Positions 33,577-46,101 of a stretch of DNA of 64,000 bases are shown piece by piece (the stretch's first letter is position 1; each line of letters begins with the position of its first letter). A model generated the notes under the pieces. That model saw only the letters and a program-made list of their open reading frames with translations, searched no databases and had not been told where the DNA came from. The position numbers and the translations under genes were made by a program. This DNA is from Hetaerina americana. Taxonomy: Eukaryota; Arthropoda; Insecta; Odonata; Calopterygidae. Location of the stretch: positions 84,611,552 through 84,675,551 of the forward strand of contig JAKTNV010000004.1 of the NCBI GenBank assembly GCA_022747635.1, written 5' to 3'.

Positions 33577-35145
33577 CGTTCATTTAAAGCTACGACTATA
33601 TTAATTTAAATTGAAAAATTTCAAAACAAAGATCTATGCTGAAGTGTTGACATAATTTCATTGAGGTTCCCTTGTGATGTGATTTGGAGGTCATCAAATT
33701 AAGTTAGCGAAAACTTTGAGCAATATTTTCTTGCTCCAAATGAGTATGGAGACCTCAAACTACTAGTTAGGAAATGAGAGCTAACTAACCACGTCAGCTC
33801 TGATCTTTACATAACGTTGTAATATTCGTATCAGGCCCATAAATAAATTCAATTTAGTATGACACATGGCATCCATAACTCATTTTTAGGTCGGATATCA
33901 TATATTTGGGACCTAACGTCCTGCGAGGGTATCGCTTCCGGTAATTTGGTTGGTCACAGTGACCCTAATTCATGAGAAGTCATTTGAAATATTCATAGTG
34001 AAAAAGGGAGCGATTTGAGCCGGCCTCTCGTTTCTTTATTTGATTCAATAAAGAAACGTCCCCTACCCCGTCTTCCGAGGCGCTGTCCGCTTCATTACAG
34101 CTTCTCCACCCTTCTAAGCGCTAGGCAGAGAGAGGTAGGCGGTCGTCGACTTGGTTCCCTCTATTTGTTTTTATTTAATGCTCCAAATTAAAAGAAAGAA
34201 ATTCTCTAGTGGGAATTCCTTTCGCAACCCCACACAAACTCTATTTCGTCCTCGTACGCTTTCACTTGTTTTATGGGAAGTAATTTCGAATGCAAATTTT
34301 TTTCAGTCGTTTCCATTATTCATTCTTTGCGCATATGTCCCCAATTTGCATCCAGCTTTATCCCTTCTCTTTGTGCTCTGGTTTTTTTTCGAAAGTAAAC
34401 TTGTGGGAAGAGATTTCAGTGTTTCTTTATCCCTCCTCTCCGAGGACGAAGATGTGTCGAGAAAAAAGGGATGTGCACAAGAAAAGAGAGTATCCTATAA
34501 TTTGCCTGCTCCCTGAGCCGACTGTTTACTTAACCCCCCGGCATCCAGCCCTTTCATCCCCGGCTGCTCCTCCTTCATCATCCGCATCTCCTCCTTCGCC
34601 GCAACAACTCTGGTCCTTTTCGGAAGGCGCATTCGAACAGTTTAGCTTTCTCCACTACTCTTCTGACTCCCTCAGAAGTTTCTTGCTCCCTAAGACGTCA
34701 CTTTCATACTCTCTTCTCACTTTTCCATAAGCACATGATCATTAGCCACGTTTTGGAGTCACAATTAAGCCTATCTATTTCCCAGTTTTTGTCATGTCTA
34801 GGATAATTTCTGGACAATACTTTAATTAAGAGTATAGGTAATTAAGGGTAAGGTAACTGTCAAGGTAAGTTTGTAAATGAGGTAGGGACTAAGTACCGTT
34901 GCTCTCCTAAGCTTGACCTAATGCATTCAAAAAATGCCACATCCAATGATTAAAAACAAATAGTTTGGTCGATTTCCACTTTTTACCTTCTTTTATACCA
35001 TCAGATCTGCTTTATCAGTCTTTCTTGCTTGAATTCAATCATTCATATAGTAATCATATTATTTATATCTAATAGATGTTCAGATTTTGATATAATTGAT
35101 GGTTTACGACGTAACTTCATGGAATCGATTCATATTGGCAATTAA
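33577..35145. other. Unassigned DNA
   Basis: Apart from the hairpin at 34029-34058 I see nothing supported. A 146-codon pyrimidine-rich frame (34290-34730) reads as Ser/Pro/Phe-rich low-complexity sequence and is not convincing. Confidence 0.35.
34029..34058. repeat. Perfect 12-bp hairpin
   Basis: CGTTTCTTTATT (34029-34040), loop TGATTC and AATAAAGAAACG (34047-34058). The stem is perfect. The 3' arm contains AATAAA, so it could coincide with a polyadenylation signal. No flanking gene is evident. Confidence 0.7.
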
Positions 35146-35150
35146 AAAAA

Positions 35151-35222
35151 CAGTAACTTTGTGATTCCGCTGAAAATTTATTACGATACGACCCCGGTTC
35201 CGACGTTCATCGTCCTCTTTAG
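35151..35222 (-). mobile_element. Palindromic family, single-arm copy (element D)
   Basis: On the minus strand CTAAAGA, an extra G, hairpin GACG-ATGAA-CGTC, GGAACCGGGGTC, then a flank TTTTCAGCGGAATCACAAAG. That flank aligns with element A (AAGTGCGTGGAATTACAAAG). Only one arm is present, so this is not a full palindrome. Core positions have drifted (CUGA to CTAA, GAAA to GGAA), so if it was ever a ribozyme it is now probably inactive. Confidence 0.5.
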
Positions 35223-35224
35223 GT

Positions 35225-37020
35225 TTTTTTTTCCTTTTCAGATTTTGATATTTGGGTGTGTAGAAGTATGGAAAAGGTGAAATGGTCAGAAAAGAAGACA
35301 AATAAGGGAGATCCTCTCTCCTCCCCCGACATAGCGGGAGAGGATATAGGATCTCGTATTTTCGTCAATGGCTATGTTGCTTTCTAGGTAAAAAAAATCT
35401 TCTAACCGTTATACTTCAGTTGATCCTCTCTGAAATTATCGTCATTTTACATTTTTCCATTAACCATTTTTACTTTTAATTTACGTTAGCATTTAAGACG
35501 TATGTAATCACAGTTTTTTCAAGTAGAACAAGATTATTTTCAGATCAGTCCTTAAAATGTATGCTCTTAAAATGTATGTCTAAAAGCGCACTCATTGCAA
35601 TAGCTTACGCAAGATTAATCCTTTTGAGTATCTTTCTTTTTTTTCATCTAAATAATGACAGGAGGCAAAGATTGATACAACGCTTTCTTGTATTACTTCC
35701 ACCCTTTATCTTATTTGATCCTTACCCAGCAACATTTATCAAAACCATTACTTCTTGATATGGAATGAAATTTATTCTACTGCTTTTATTGCACTCCTAT
35801 GTTTATTATTTGTAAAACGATTGCTATTTCATTTCATTGAAAGTTACTAAACACTTGCTGTTAATCAATAAATGTTTATTTATCACTGATTTGCGTATAA
35901 TTCTTATTCCAAGTTAGATGATGGTTTCTAAAAAAACACTTGTTTTTTCCGAAGCCAAGCTTCACTTCAAATCTTTTCGCCCCAAGTTATATCGTTCAAT
36001 CTAAAATTATTGTCTAATTTTTCGTTGCAAACGCCGAAAGGTAAACCTTTCTACTATGACATATGGACAACAAAGTTCCTATGGAAGTGCATTAAAATCC
36101 TTTCCATTGCATGGTTTTCGGGCTCTCAATTACCGATTTTTATTTTCTGCTTCTTTTGTCGGATTTCATTAGTCTATAAAATGGATCCTAAAAACTCTTT
36201 GTGCTTTGTATTACTATTAAACCCTCAGTTCAGTGTAAGTTCAAACAGGATATATTCTTCATAATCACCCATACAGTGTTCTTTTGTTCACACCTTTCTA
36301 ATTTTCAAATTTCTTCGGGTATTCTTCCGTCATCTCATTCTCTCTTTATTTCCCGTTTAAATTTCGCTTTTCCCTTTGATACTCAATTCCCTTTCACAAG
36401 ATTACTTTGAAGTTATTTCTTTCAGTTCAATAAGCTAATTCAACTCTTCTCTGTGATATTTTGTTATAGTAAACTGATCACATTACATGAGACCTTCAAC
36501 TATTTTTCCCTTGCTTTTAGAGAATAGCGGCTAATTATATTTGAAATAATTTTATACCTTGCGCCTTCTATTGGTTCGCACCTTTGTGTATATTCCTCTC
36601 TCTTTGAGAGGAAAGAAGAAACAAAAAAATCCATTCCATTCTGGAAATTCTTCTTTATTTTTTAACTCTTCTTACGTAAGTATCTTTGAGTAATTTCTTG
36701 CTAACTTTACTGCTTTCACAGCTCCGATTTTCAAGTCAATTCATCGACCTTTGAGATATCCTGACACTTTTCCATTTCTACCCAAACATTTCATCTGTCT
36801 TCTTTCTAAAAGCTAGGTAAGTTCCATTTCTTTAGCATTTTACACGTACCATCTTATTTTCACTAATACTCGTACTTTCTTTTAATGATAGGTAACATAC
36901 AACAGCGAAAAATTGTTGCCGATATTTTTGTCAGATTAAACTTTCATCTCTTCAGCTTTACTTTGAATCTGGAAAAATAAAATGAATTCCGAGTAATTTT
37001 CTTCCGCCCAAAAATCTTTA
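35225..37020. other. AT-rich DNA, nothing recognised
   Basis: No supported feature. Confidence 0.4.
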
Positions 37021-37021
37021 T

Positions 37022-37027
37022 TGTGTG

Positions 37028-37099
<72 letters not shown>

Positions 37100-37132
37100 C
37101 ATACACAACTACATATGTGTGTATATATATAT
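37022..37132. repeat. (TA)n/(TG)n microsatellite
   Basis: Alternating pyrimidine-purine tract, mainly TA with short TG and CA interruptions. Confidence 0.93.
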
Positions 37133-37459
37133 CCATCTTTAGAATTTATTGGAATCTCTCTTCATACGAAATAAACCAATTTGAAATCGTCTTCTGCTCC
37201 TATTACTACATTTGTATTTTCTCCAATGTTGTAAAACAATTACTTTTAATAATTATTAATTAATTAACTTGCTATATTGCGTGAATACATAATTTATATT
37301 ATGCTATGATCATAAATATTGCTTTAGTAACTTTTACTATAATAATAATAATAGAATATACGAGGGTCATCCGGAAAGTAGTACCCGTTCGTGAAATAAA
37401 GACACAAAAGTAAATATTAACAAACATAAAAAATTTTATTTGAAAGAGGATACTTTAAA

Positions 37460-37574
37460 CTACTTCTCAACATAATCTCCAAGCAAATTAAGGCATTTGT
37501 CATAACGTGTGACAAGTTTCTGTATTCCTGCTGCATAGTCCTTCGCCGCCAGCTCATTGAGATACGCGAGGGAC
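37460..37574 (-). pseudogene. Mariner transposase, C-terminal remnant
   Basis: Same remnant as in copy 1, ending GIQKLVTRYDKCLNLLGDYV plus EK and a stop, out of frame with the N-terminal fragment. Confidence 0.8.
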
Positions 37575-37952
37575 CCATCTTGCACAAATTTTTGCATAAT
37601 GCAGATGGTGTTTAACAATTTCATGAACAATTGTTCGAGAAACATTGGGAAAATGCTCACAGATGTCATCAATTGTGACGCGCCGATCGTTCCTCACGAA
37701 TTCGTCAACTGAGCTCACCAGTTGGTCTGTAATGACAGACGGTCTCTCCGAACGCTCATCGTCGTGTGTGTTCCCCCTCCCCATGTTGAAGTTGCGACAC
37801 CACCGCCGAACAGACGACTCGTCCATTACATTGTCTCCATACACCTCCTTTAATTGGCGATGAATATCACATGGGCGAACGTTTCTTGCATTGAGGAATT
37901 TAATCACTGCCCTCAATTCACAACTGGCGGCGTTCTCAATTTTTTTAAACAT
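37554..37952 (-). pseudogene. Mariner transposase, N-terminal fragment (132 aa)
   Basis: ATG at 37952. It matches the fragment in copy 1 except for two replacements visible to me: Glu to Leu in ASC(E/L)LRAV-type position and Gly to Arg in the linker, which reads ERPSV instead of GRPSV context. Both helix-turn-helix regions are intact and the catalytic domain is absent. Confidence 0.83.
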
Positions 37953-38115
37953 TGTAAACAATCACAGAAACAACACAGGCAATGCTAGCGTCACGCAACT
38001 TGGCTCAGAGAAGGCAGACAAGCCACTGAAGCTATCTGACCTCGTCCAGCGGCTACTCGCGTCGTCAGCACTTCATGCGGCACGAACGGGTACTACTTTC
38101 CGGATGACCCTCGTA

Positions 38116-39380
38116 TAAGCATTCTTTTATTTCTCTCATCCTTACGTATGTTTCAACAGTCCCTTCCCCTCCTTCCTTGCCTTGTTCCGTCAATCTCAAT
38201 CAATTATCATGGATTATTAATATTTTTTCAAGATTATTAAGTTACGCGAAATTTTCCTCTAATCTGATCCTCTCTTTACCTGCCTTCTGCCATCACGGGC
38301 GTGCTTTGCTTTCTGCCTTGAGAAAATTAAGCCAAATGGGCTTTCATCCCGATGCTAATTAAGACAACGAGAAAGAATATGGTACATTCCATTGGGTACA
38401 GTAAACCATCGTTTCCGTTTTTCATATTATTTGACCACGCATACCCTTGGCATAGTGTAATTTTGCACCACCTATTTTGGCCACCACTTTCCTTATATTA
38501 ATAAATCAAGTCTTCCCGTATCCCCTCGACCTCCATATTAATATTTTTCATTGCCTTTATGGCAGCCATTTAGCAATCGATATCTCCTACAAACGATTAT
38601 AACACTTGTTTCGTCCATGAGCAATCATTTACAACCACTGCTGTAACCGCTTAAGTTCTTAACTGCTCATTTCTAACGATGGAACTGGCCAATGTAGCAC
38701 CTACCCACTGTGCCTATTAATTAAATCAACCACCACGCGCGGTGTTACGTATTAATAATCACCACATGTTGGGTACACTCGGTACCTAGCTGTAAGCATG
38801 TTTCCCTGCTCCAATTCTCTACATTTATTAACTTATATATGTGAAATTGTATTATCTAATTTCGGAAATTATAGCACAAATGATTACTCGTTATACATTT
38901 TTTAGCATTGTTTTTGTTTACATTTGATTTTAGGATTTTTTTTCAGGATATTTCTCTCTGAGGACTTCTGAAATCAGTATTTGAAAATAAGAGCCATTGA
39001 AGCAAATCATTGTCCTAAATGTTTGTTTTTCCAGGAAAGTCTTAATATAATAATTAAACATCAATTTTTACGACTCCTATTTGGTAAAGGAAGTAAAACA
39101 AAGTTCGTCAAAATTTATATAAATAATAGTCTGACAGCCTCAGATATGCTATCAGACTGTGGCTTAAGTTAGATTACTGAAACTAACGTTTAACCTTTCC
39201 TCATTTAGCATTCAAGGCAATCTAATTATTAAAGGAGTTTTAGAACCTAATATATTTTTAACAATTGTATTCTGAGGGCGACCTTTGCTTGTTTATCCCA
39301 GTACATATTAACCCCTACCTAATAAATTATACTGAAAATTAAGGTATATGAAATAAGGTTACACGAAATTAAAAAAAAAA
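38116..39380. other. AT-rich DNA, nothing recognised
   Basis: No supported feature. Confidence 0.4.
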
Positions 39381-39647
39381 CATAAACACAGTAATCAACC
39401 CGAAGGTCTGTTGGGTAGGTGATGGTAGAGTTCACCCAGTACTAAGCCCGACGGCGTGTGAAATTCACACATCAGGGTAGGGGAGCCGGATCCTTTCCCT
39501 GTGCCGGTTATGGTTTCCCAGGCTACCCGAAAAATCACATGGCTTGGGTGGATCTGCAGGTGCCCAGAGTGCCTTCCCCGGAATTCGAACCCGCGCCCCT
39601 CCGGTCAGTAGTCCAACGCTCTAATCCCTGAACTACCGCGACCGACA
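39381..39647 (-). mobile_element. tRNA-derived SINE, well preserved
   Basis: On the minus strand the 5' head reads GTCGGTCGCGGTAGTTCAGG, with a plausible A box (39635-39625, TAGTTCAGGGA) and a B box GGTTCGAATTC (39591-39581). This is the split RNA polymerase III promoter of a tRNA gene. A non-tRNA body follows, with CCTGGGAAACCATAACCGG, ATGTGTGAATTTCACAC and TCACCTACCCAACAGACC, and a T-rich 3' end. A diverged copy lies at 14340-14582. It has no coding capacity and would depend on a LINE for movement. The body does not obviously match the 3' end of the LINEs in this window. Confidence 0.82.
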
Positions 39648-39649
39648 CA

Positions 39650-40940
39650 CTAAATTATTAGTTAAAATAAAATAAAACTATTAAAAATCATTTTAATATT
39701 AAATTAAGTTAATATAAATTTGGATCCTGTCTTTGATGTTTCAGACTAAAAACATTCAATTCCCGTATAGATCGTATCTGGTTCCACAAAATCAATCGAA
39801 AAACTATTCATATTTATTAGCTTATTTATTTGCTTAGTAACTTCATTAAGTTTATCCAGAGGAATGTTTTATTAGTAGATTCGTCTTCTCGAACTTTGGA
39901 GAAAGCATTAAATATCATTTAATTGTTTCAGTCATAACAAAAAACAGATTCATTCAACTTGGAGTCTGACGCAAGGGCATTACGGGTGCATTACCCGAAA
40001 TTCCGAAAATATTCCATTCATTCGGTCGGGCGAAAATTTCTCCCGACCCGCAGTCTCTTCTATAACCTCCTCCTCTCTACCTTTTCCACCCCCGTAAAAT
40101 TCGCAAAAATTAAATCCAAACTCGCGTCGGCATTTGAAATGAGTAGCGGTTGACTCCGTCGGTCGCTAATTGGGTTACCGCCCCCGTTGTTTCGCACCCC
40201 GTTCCGAGCATTTGAAACCGCGCCACTCTCCAAGTGAAGTGTACTTCCTCTCCACTCCACCTCTTTTATTAAACTCTCTCTCTCTCTCCCTCTCCTTCGC
40301 CTCTCTTTTCTTGCTCTTCGTGCGAAAGGATCCAGCCGTCGTATGCCCTTTATTTCTCCCCTACCATTGTCTCGCTCACCGCTCCTGCCCTCCCAGCCCC
40401 CGCTACTCTATCCTCCATTCACCCTTACGTATTCTTCAATCGTTTTTCATTCTCACCCCATTGGGTTTTCCCTTTTAGAAATGCAATTGAATTCCCCGTA
40501 ATTAGTTGCCATTATTCAAAGCGCATAAATTAAATTTCTAAATTATGTTACAGTTAAAAATATCGAATTTTCGCTTGTGAAAGAGCAAGTTTATAAATCT
40601 CAAGCGCATACTTTTTTAAAACCTGTTTGAGTTATTTTCGTTGGAAGCGATGATTTACTGGTTTATACGAAAAAAAGTCTGAATTTATTTATGAAATTAG
40701 GAATGGAAAAAGTCGCAGTTCTAAGCTCGTGATTCCAAGAGTATGTGTAAGTATCGAACGGCCGAAATAAATCTCGGACAAATTTCGTCATACGTTCAGG
40801 TGTTATATTACTGAATTTTATTTAAAGGGTTAAGATTCCCAAATGACATATCCACAGATATTTCTAGTTAAAATTGACTTTTTTGTCCTTTTTGGGAAGG
40901 GAAACCTCTGAAGGGTCACTGTTTTCTCGGCGTGTGATGC
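39650..40940. other. Unassigned DNA with a pyrimidine-rich patch
   Basis: A CT-rich, GC-richer patch spans about 39960-40480, with (CT)n at 40274-40290. Short frames are open on both strands. No gene is supported. Confidence 0.35.
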
Positions 40941-40941
40941 A

Positions 40942-41106
40942 AGTGAAGTTCTGTCTGGTTCCCCAGCAGGTCAGGTTTTTCTTTACCGACGTTTCGATGC
41001 CTCACTCACCCATCGATTCAACGCCTTGAGGACGATGGCTGAGTTAGTCACCGAAACTTCGGCAAAGATGTACCTGACTTGGCGGAGAACCCGGCAGAAC
41101 TTCACT
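40942..41106. mobile_element. Palindromic element C with ribozyme-like core
   Basis: A 165-bp imperfect palindrome. AGTGAAGTTCTG (40942) pairs with CAGAACTTCACT (ending 41106), and inner arms pair through GGTCAGG...CTTTACCGACGTTTCG and CGAAACTTCGGCAAAG...CCTGAC. On the minus strand the right-hand half of the core reads GATG...CATC hairpin, GAAACGTCGGTA. On the plus strand it reads TTGAGGA, hairpin, GAAACTTCGGCA. Both halves resemble the motif in elements A and B. No coding capacity. Confidence 0.6.
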
Positions 41107-41109
41107 CAA

Positions 41110-44100
41110 AGGAGGTTTCATTGGAACAGTTCAGCCTTTGTTTTTAAGTCAGTTTCAGGTCCGACCGTATTTTTTTTTTAACTTTCAACTATGCTTCATA
41201 GCTTATTTGCTTTATTCTTGCCTATGTGACTACAAATTTCTACACATGGGTATTTGAAATGGTGAACAGCGACACCATTTCATCAGTCTAATTCTCATTG
41301 TAAAATTGTCATATTTTTCCTGTTTTTTATTTATGCATTATTTTGAGCTAGCAGCTCCCAGATTGGTAGATCAGGCAATTTAAAAGTATGTGATTAACTG
41401 CTTCAGAATCATCTGGCTGAATATGTATACGAGCATCTAAAGGTGTTATAATATAATAAATGGAAATGTAAATAAAATAATTCAAATTTTAACAAAAATA
41501 AAGCAATCTGAGCATGTGTCTGTATAAAATTCATGAGAAGGTTTCATTCGGAGTGCCCATCCGCTTGTGGCCAGAGGAAGAAATGATGTTTTTTTACGGA
41601 AAGCAAACGGGAGCCAAACGAGCAGAAAAACTCGGACCTGTTCTCAAGAGGAAACCCTCACTTTAACAATAAGTCACGCACATTTGATTGCTGATTTCAT
41701 CTAAAATCTCGCGTATCTACCCTCATAGCGTGTCAATCTGCACTTATAGCGTTACGAATGATAGAACTAATGCTAAGTATGGCGCAGACTTTTGTTTCTT
41801 TGGCAGAGTTAAATGAGTAGTAAAAGAGGCAGCCGGAATGAATGTCTCCCATCCGTCGGGATAGCAATCACACGCTTGAGAGATAGTTTTATGTGCATTT
41901 TTTTTTTGCCAAAACAGTTCCAGTAATCAGTACCATATAAAGGTAAAGCACTGGCTGTAGTATAGCCTCAGCCAATACATTAAAATAAATAATTTTAATA
42001 ACTAACGACTTTTTGGTCATATTCATCTATGAAATAAAAATATTTCCCTTTGCTGTTCAGCAAAGCCAGTAAAAACTTTTATGTAAAAAAATCAATTATA
42101 AAAAATATATTAGAAATGAATTAATCGGTATTTGTATTTTTCTTTTTGTTTTATCAATAGTAACTGATTCATGATAGGTTTTCCGTAGGATTTTTAAGTG
42201 AATCCAAAATATATATTACAATGCCACCAGCCTCGCAATTAATTGACAAATTACATTAAAAATAGATTACTATTCTACCTAGACCTTCATTACTTAACCT
42301 GCTAAGCTCAATTTACTACATACATGTGAATTTTATTTTCTCAATTATGTAATCAATTGCTCGTAATACTCGAAAGCATTTTTGTGCATGTCATTGCACC
42401 AAGTCAACTCTTAACTCACCTATGTTCTGTCATCCATAATTATCCGCTATATTGGTTACTGACATCAGGATTATCCTAATCTTCATCCTTGTAATGAAAT
42501 AGCAATGAGACCAATGATATTAGTTCATCGAGTGGTTATTACTGAGATTATCGGTTTGATATTAATTGGATTGTTCTCGCAACTAAACTGATTTTTATTC
42601 AACTCCTTTATTAAATGTAATCACATGCGTTATCAAATATGTCATATGCATATTTTTCCATTTCAAGAATTTAAAATATATAATAGAGTTAACTAATTTC
42701 TTTTGTAAATATGGACGAGAAAATAACGTTTTATTTCCTATGGCAGTATAAATTAGAGTTTATTCTTTATTAATACCAAAAAAAATCATTTGTATATTCG
42801 AGAAAACAAATCACGAAGTGAGAAAATATTTGCACATTTAACGGCATTAATGATTCATTCACTCATTTTTTTATTCACCCTTTTCTTTTTTTTTAATCTC
42901 GAATTTATTTTTAATTACCCGACCAGTTGGATTTCTCATTCTTATGGCAACAAACGGCCCTTAAATAAATTTTCTCTTCTGGTGGTGCTCCTCGCTCTCC
43001 GTTCAGCCGTTTCCCTTCCGATTCCGCTCCAACCCCTAACTTCTCCTTTCCACTCGACGTCTGCAATTATCTTCCACTTCCGCCTCTCCGCCTTCCTTAG
43101 CAAGTGGATCCTTCTCATTTCGGGTCCTCGTTTGGAATTAAGGGACCACACTCCGTCCCCGTAACCTTTATCGCATATCACCTTCCAACATCTTTTCCTG
43201 ACCTCCACAAGGCAGAAATAGAGGAGGAGAAATTATATTTTTAAAGAGAATGCGTAATTGGTTTCTTGTTTTCTCCACCCACAGGATTCCTGAAGCCATC
43301 CCCAAGGAGCGCACTTGTTGGCTTTTGTGGAGAGCTCTTTAAAAGACTCTAGTCTATTGTTTCTGGGCCAAGTTGTGTTTTTTCGGCAAAAGCGTTTCTT
43401 CGCAGACAGGTCGATGGAGGTATCAGTATCCAGAATGCCTTAAAAAGAAAGTGCGAGCAAATTGGAGTGGGGGAGTAACTCTATCCAAATAAAATGCTAC
43501 TGGGCATATCCTTAAAAACATACACAGTACACTGAGCTCAATTTCAACTTGATTAATAATTTATTACATGAATATTGAAATTTTCTACATGAAAATACGA
43601 TTTAGTATATAATGTTCCATTTATAGCTAGTTCTAGCTCAAGGCTACTTTAATTAATAGAGAGTGAATGTGTCATTTCAGAAGCCGCTGGGTTATAATAC
43701 AGTATCCCGGATGAAAAGGGAAAATAGTACAAATTAAGGGTCTCTCGTTATTATTTTCTGTTGAGCCTATAAAATCATCAAAGTACATGCGTAGCATAAG
43801 AATTTTATTAAAATATAATTCGTAAATTTGTGTTAACTTTTCTTACGAAAAAACCGAGAGCATTAGAGAATCCTTAAATGCTAAGGGTATGCATATGACG
43901 TTCTAATTATATATAAAGGGTCGGAATTGGAAGTTGATTTTTCATACCCTTGCTCGATGAACGCCCAACAACAAATACCACGAGAATACTATTGGACTGC
44001 TGACTACTCTTCTGTCGTCCTAAAGTGGTTTCAGTTGAAATGTTACGGTGCTGAGTGTTTGACTCATAAAAATACTCTACAATTTGGAAGGGGGGATGCC

Positions 44101-46100
44101 TGATTAAAGGTAGACTTTAAACTATCGGTGAATATTTTATTTAGAAGAAGGAATATTATATTGTTACACATGTTCAGAGGTGTATAATAATAATCCGTGA
44201 GTGAAGACTTCCTATATAGGAGAATTTCCGAGTGGCGGAGTGCCATTCTATTGTTCATTACTTTCATGTTTTTATCCGTGATGCATAGTCATGTGTATTT
44301 ATCTAACACTTCCAGAGAATTTCTTCGATGTCGAACTAACCGTCGAGTTTTATCGCAATGAAGAACAGATATCAATAATGTTCTTATAGATTATCTAATG
44401 GAAAATTGTTGCTACCTGTTCTTCATTAAGTCCGAATTCCAACACATCACGCCTGAAAATACTCAATGAATTTTATCGTGCCTAGGCAACGATTATTTTA
44501 CCACCCTCGTGTCACAGAATTCGTATTAAATACAAATACAATAAATACGAATGTGAGTAAATGCAACGTTGAGATAAGTTCCAGCAGGTCTTGCTAAGCC
44601 ATTGCGTTATCTGGACCAGCCAAGCTCTTAGCTTATCATTAGGTGCCACTTAAAAAAGGAAAACAAAAAAATCACAGCATTTTAAAAGGTAAATACATAT
44701 TGTGTCAGAAAACATCATTGACCCTTCTAATCGCAATCATCTAACGACCAAATTTTTATTTTACTACATTTATAGAATCCAGTATCCAATCCTCATGTCT
44801 CATTCAGTTCAATGAAAAGCAAAATATCGGTTATCCCCAATTTTATTCACCTGATTTGGGTAGGCCTTGTTTATTTTAAAGCTAAATATCCATATACCCT
44901 TAAAACCATATGCCTACACATGTACAATACTTATCCATATAAACTTAATATCCTTATAATTAAAACTGGGAATTGTAAATTTTGTTTCCTTCGATTTCAG
45001 AAATTTTATAAAAAGGGTTTCAAGTAAAACCCGAATCCATTTAATTGAGGTTCTCGGGTAATGACCTAGTGGAATAGATAAAGCGGAAATAAACTCGAAG
45101 AGAACAGCCCACGAGGAAGACCCATGACACAAATGACTGAGCGAGAAAAATAAATGGGTGTTACGCGGAAGAGTTACAACGGCAGGAAAGAATTAACACT
45201 GGATAGAGAAGAAGGGAAAGGTCTTAAGTAAAACAGTCTCCAAATTGGTACACAAATGAAATGGCAAATAATGAATGACTACGGCAATTAAGCCGACGCT
45301 CAATCCCATTAAAGGGAAGGATTGAAAAATCTCGTAAAGTGAGAGAGAACGCGATGAACTTCACCCCCACCTCTCGTCGGAGAAACCCGGAATTCAATCG
45401 TCGCGTGACGGAAAATGATTTTCAGAGTCGGGAACGCCCTAACCAAATCTCCTCGCTTATATTTTATCGCCGGGATGTTCGTGTCCCACTAACCGTCGCC
45501 GCTAAAAGTGAACGGAAACGTTGAATCGTCCATCATCGAATCAATTAGAATAAGAATCGTGCAAACTAAAAAATATAAGGGTGTTGACCAAGGAACCGTT
45601 GAAATATAAAGGAGGAAAGTAAAAACGATTACCTAAAGCCTTTCTCTCTTTCTACTTTTCTCGAACACCTCTCCAATCGGTTTCGATAGATCGGTTAAGG
45701 TTTCCCATAGATCAGCGCAAAAGGTCTCCTGGTCTCCTCGCGTTGATTAATTTAAATTTCATATGGGCCCCATGGGTCAACAACGCATGGCAAAGATGCG
45801 GATTTCAAAGCGCTTTGCCATCATTGTCATCAACGGTTACCAATCGGAAGATTAGTTCACCTTATATCACCCACCCATCTTCTTGTAACGTATCTTAAAA
45901 TATCTCTAATGTGGCACCATGACTTCACACATTTCATATTACACTTTCTAATTAATATTGTTCATTCTGTATCCCTTTCCCGCTATTTTATATCATTTTT
46001 TTAGAATTCCAGTGATTTTAGCAGGTAAACATAAAATTGCCATCAAGTCTTTGCCTCTTGGCCCTCCTCTGAGCTATGTTTAAAGGATGACTAACTGATA
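41110..46100. other. AT-rich DNA, nothing recognised
   Basis: About 5 kb with only short frames (for example 42790-43164, partly GC-rich) lacking recognisable domains. Confidence 0.35.
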
Positions 46101-46101
46101 G

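Larger units (their letters stand above)
37361..38113 (-). mobile_element. Mariner deletion derivative, copy 2 (753 bp)
   Basis: Same length, same perfect 33-bp TIRs and same internal deletion junction as 6697-7449, flanked by TA (37359-37360 and 38114-38115). I count about five substitutions between the copies, roughly 99.3% identity. The flanking DNA is unrelated, so this is a separate transposition, not a segmental duplication. It lies about 250 bp from a TA microsatellite. Confidence 0.93.

Noticed and set aside
34290..34730. 146-codon Ser/Pro-rich frame
   Set aside because: Pyrimidine-rich low-complexity sequence with a parallel frame open over the same bases. No family resemblance.
36936..37263. 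Frames on both strands over the TA/TG tract
   Set aside because: Low-complexity Ile-Tyr translation of a microsatellite.
39581..39647. Functional tRNA gene on the minus strand
   Set aside because: A and B boxes are present, but the sequence continues into a SINE body found in a second copy, and no cloverleaf acceptor stem closes around it.
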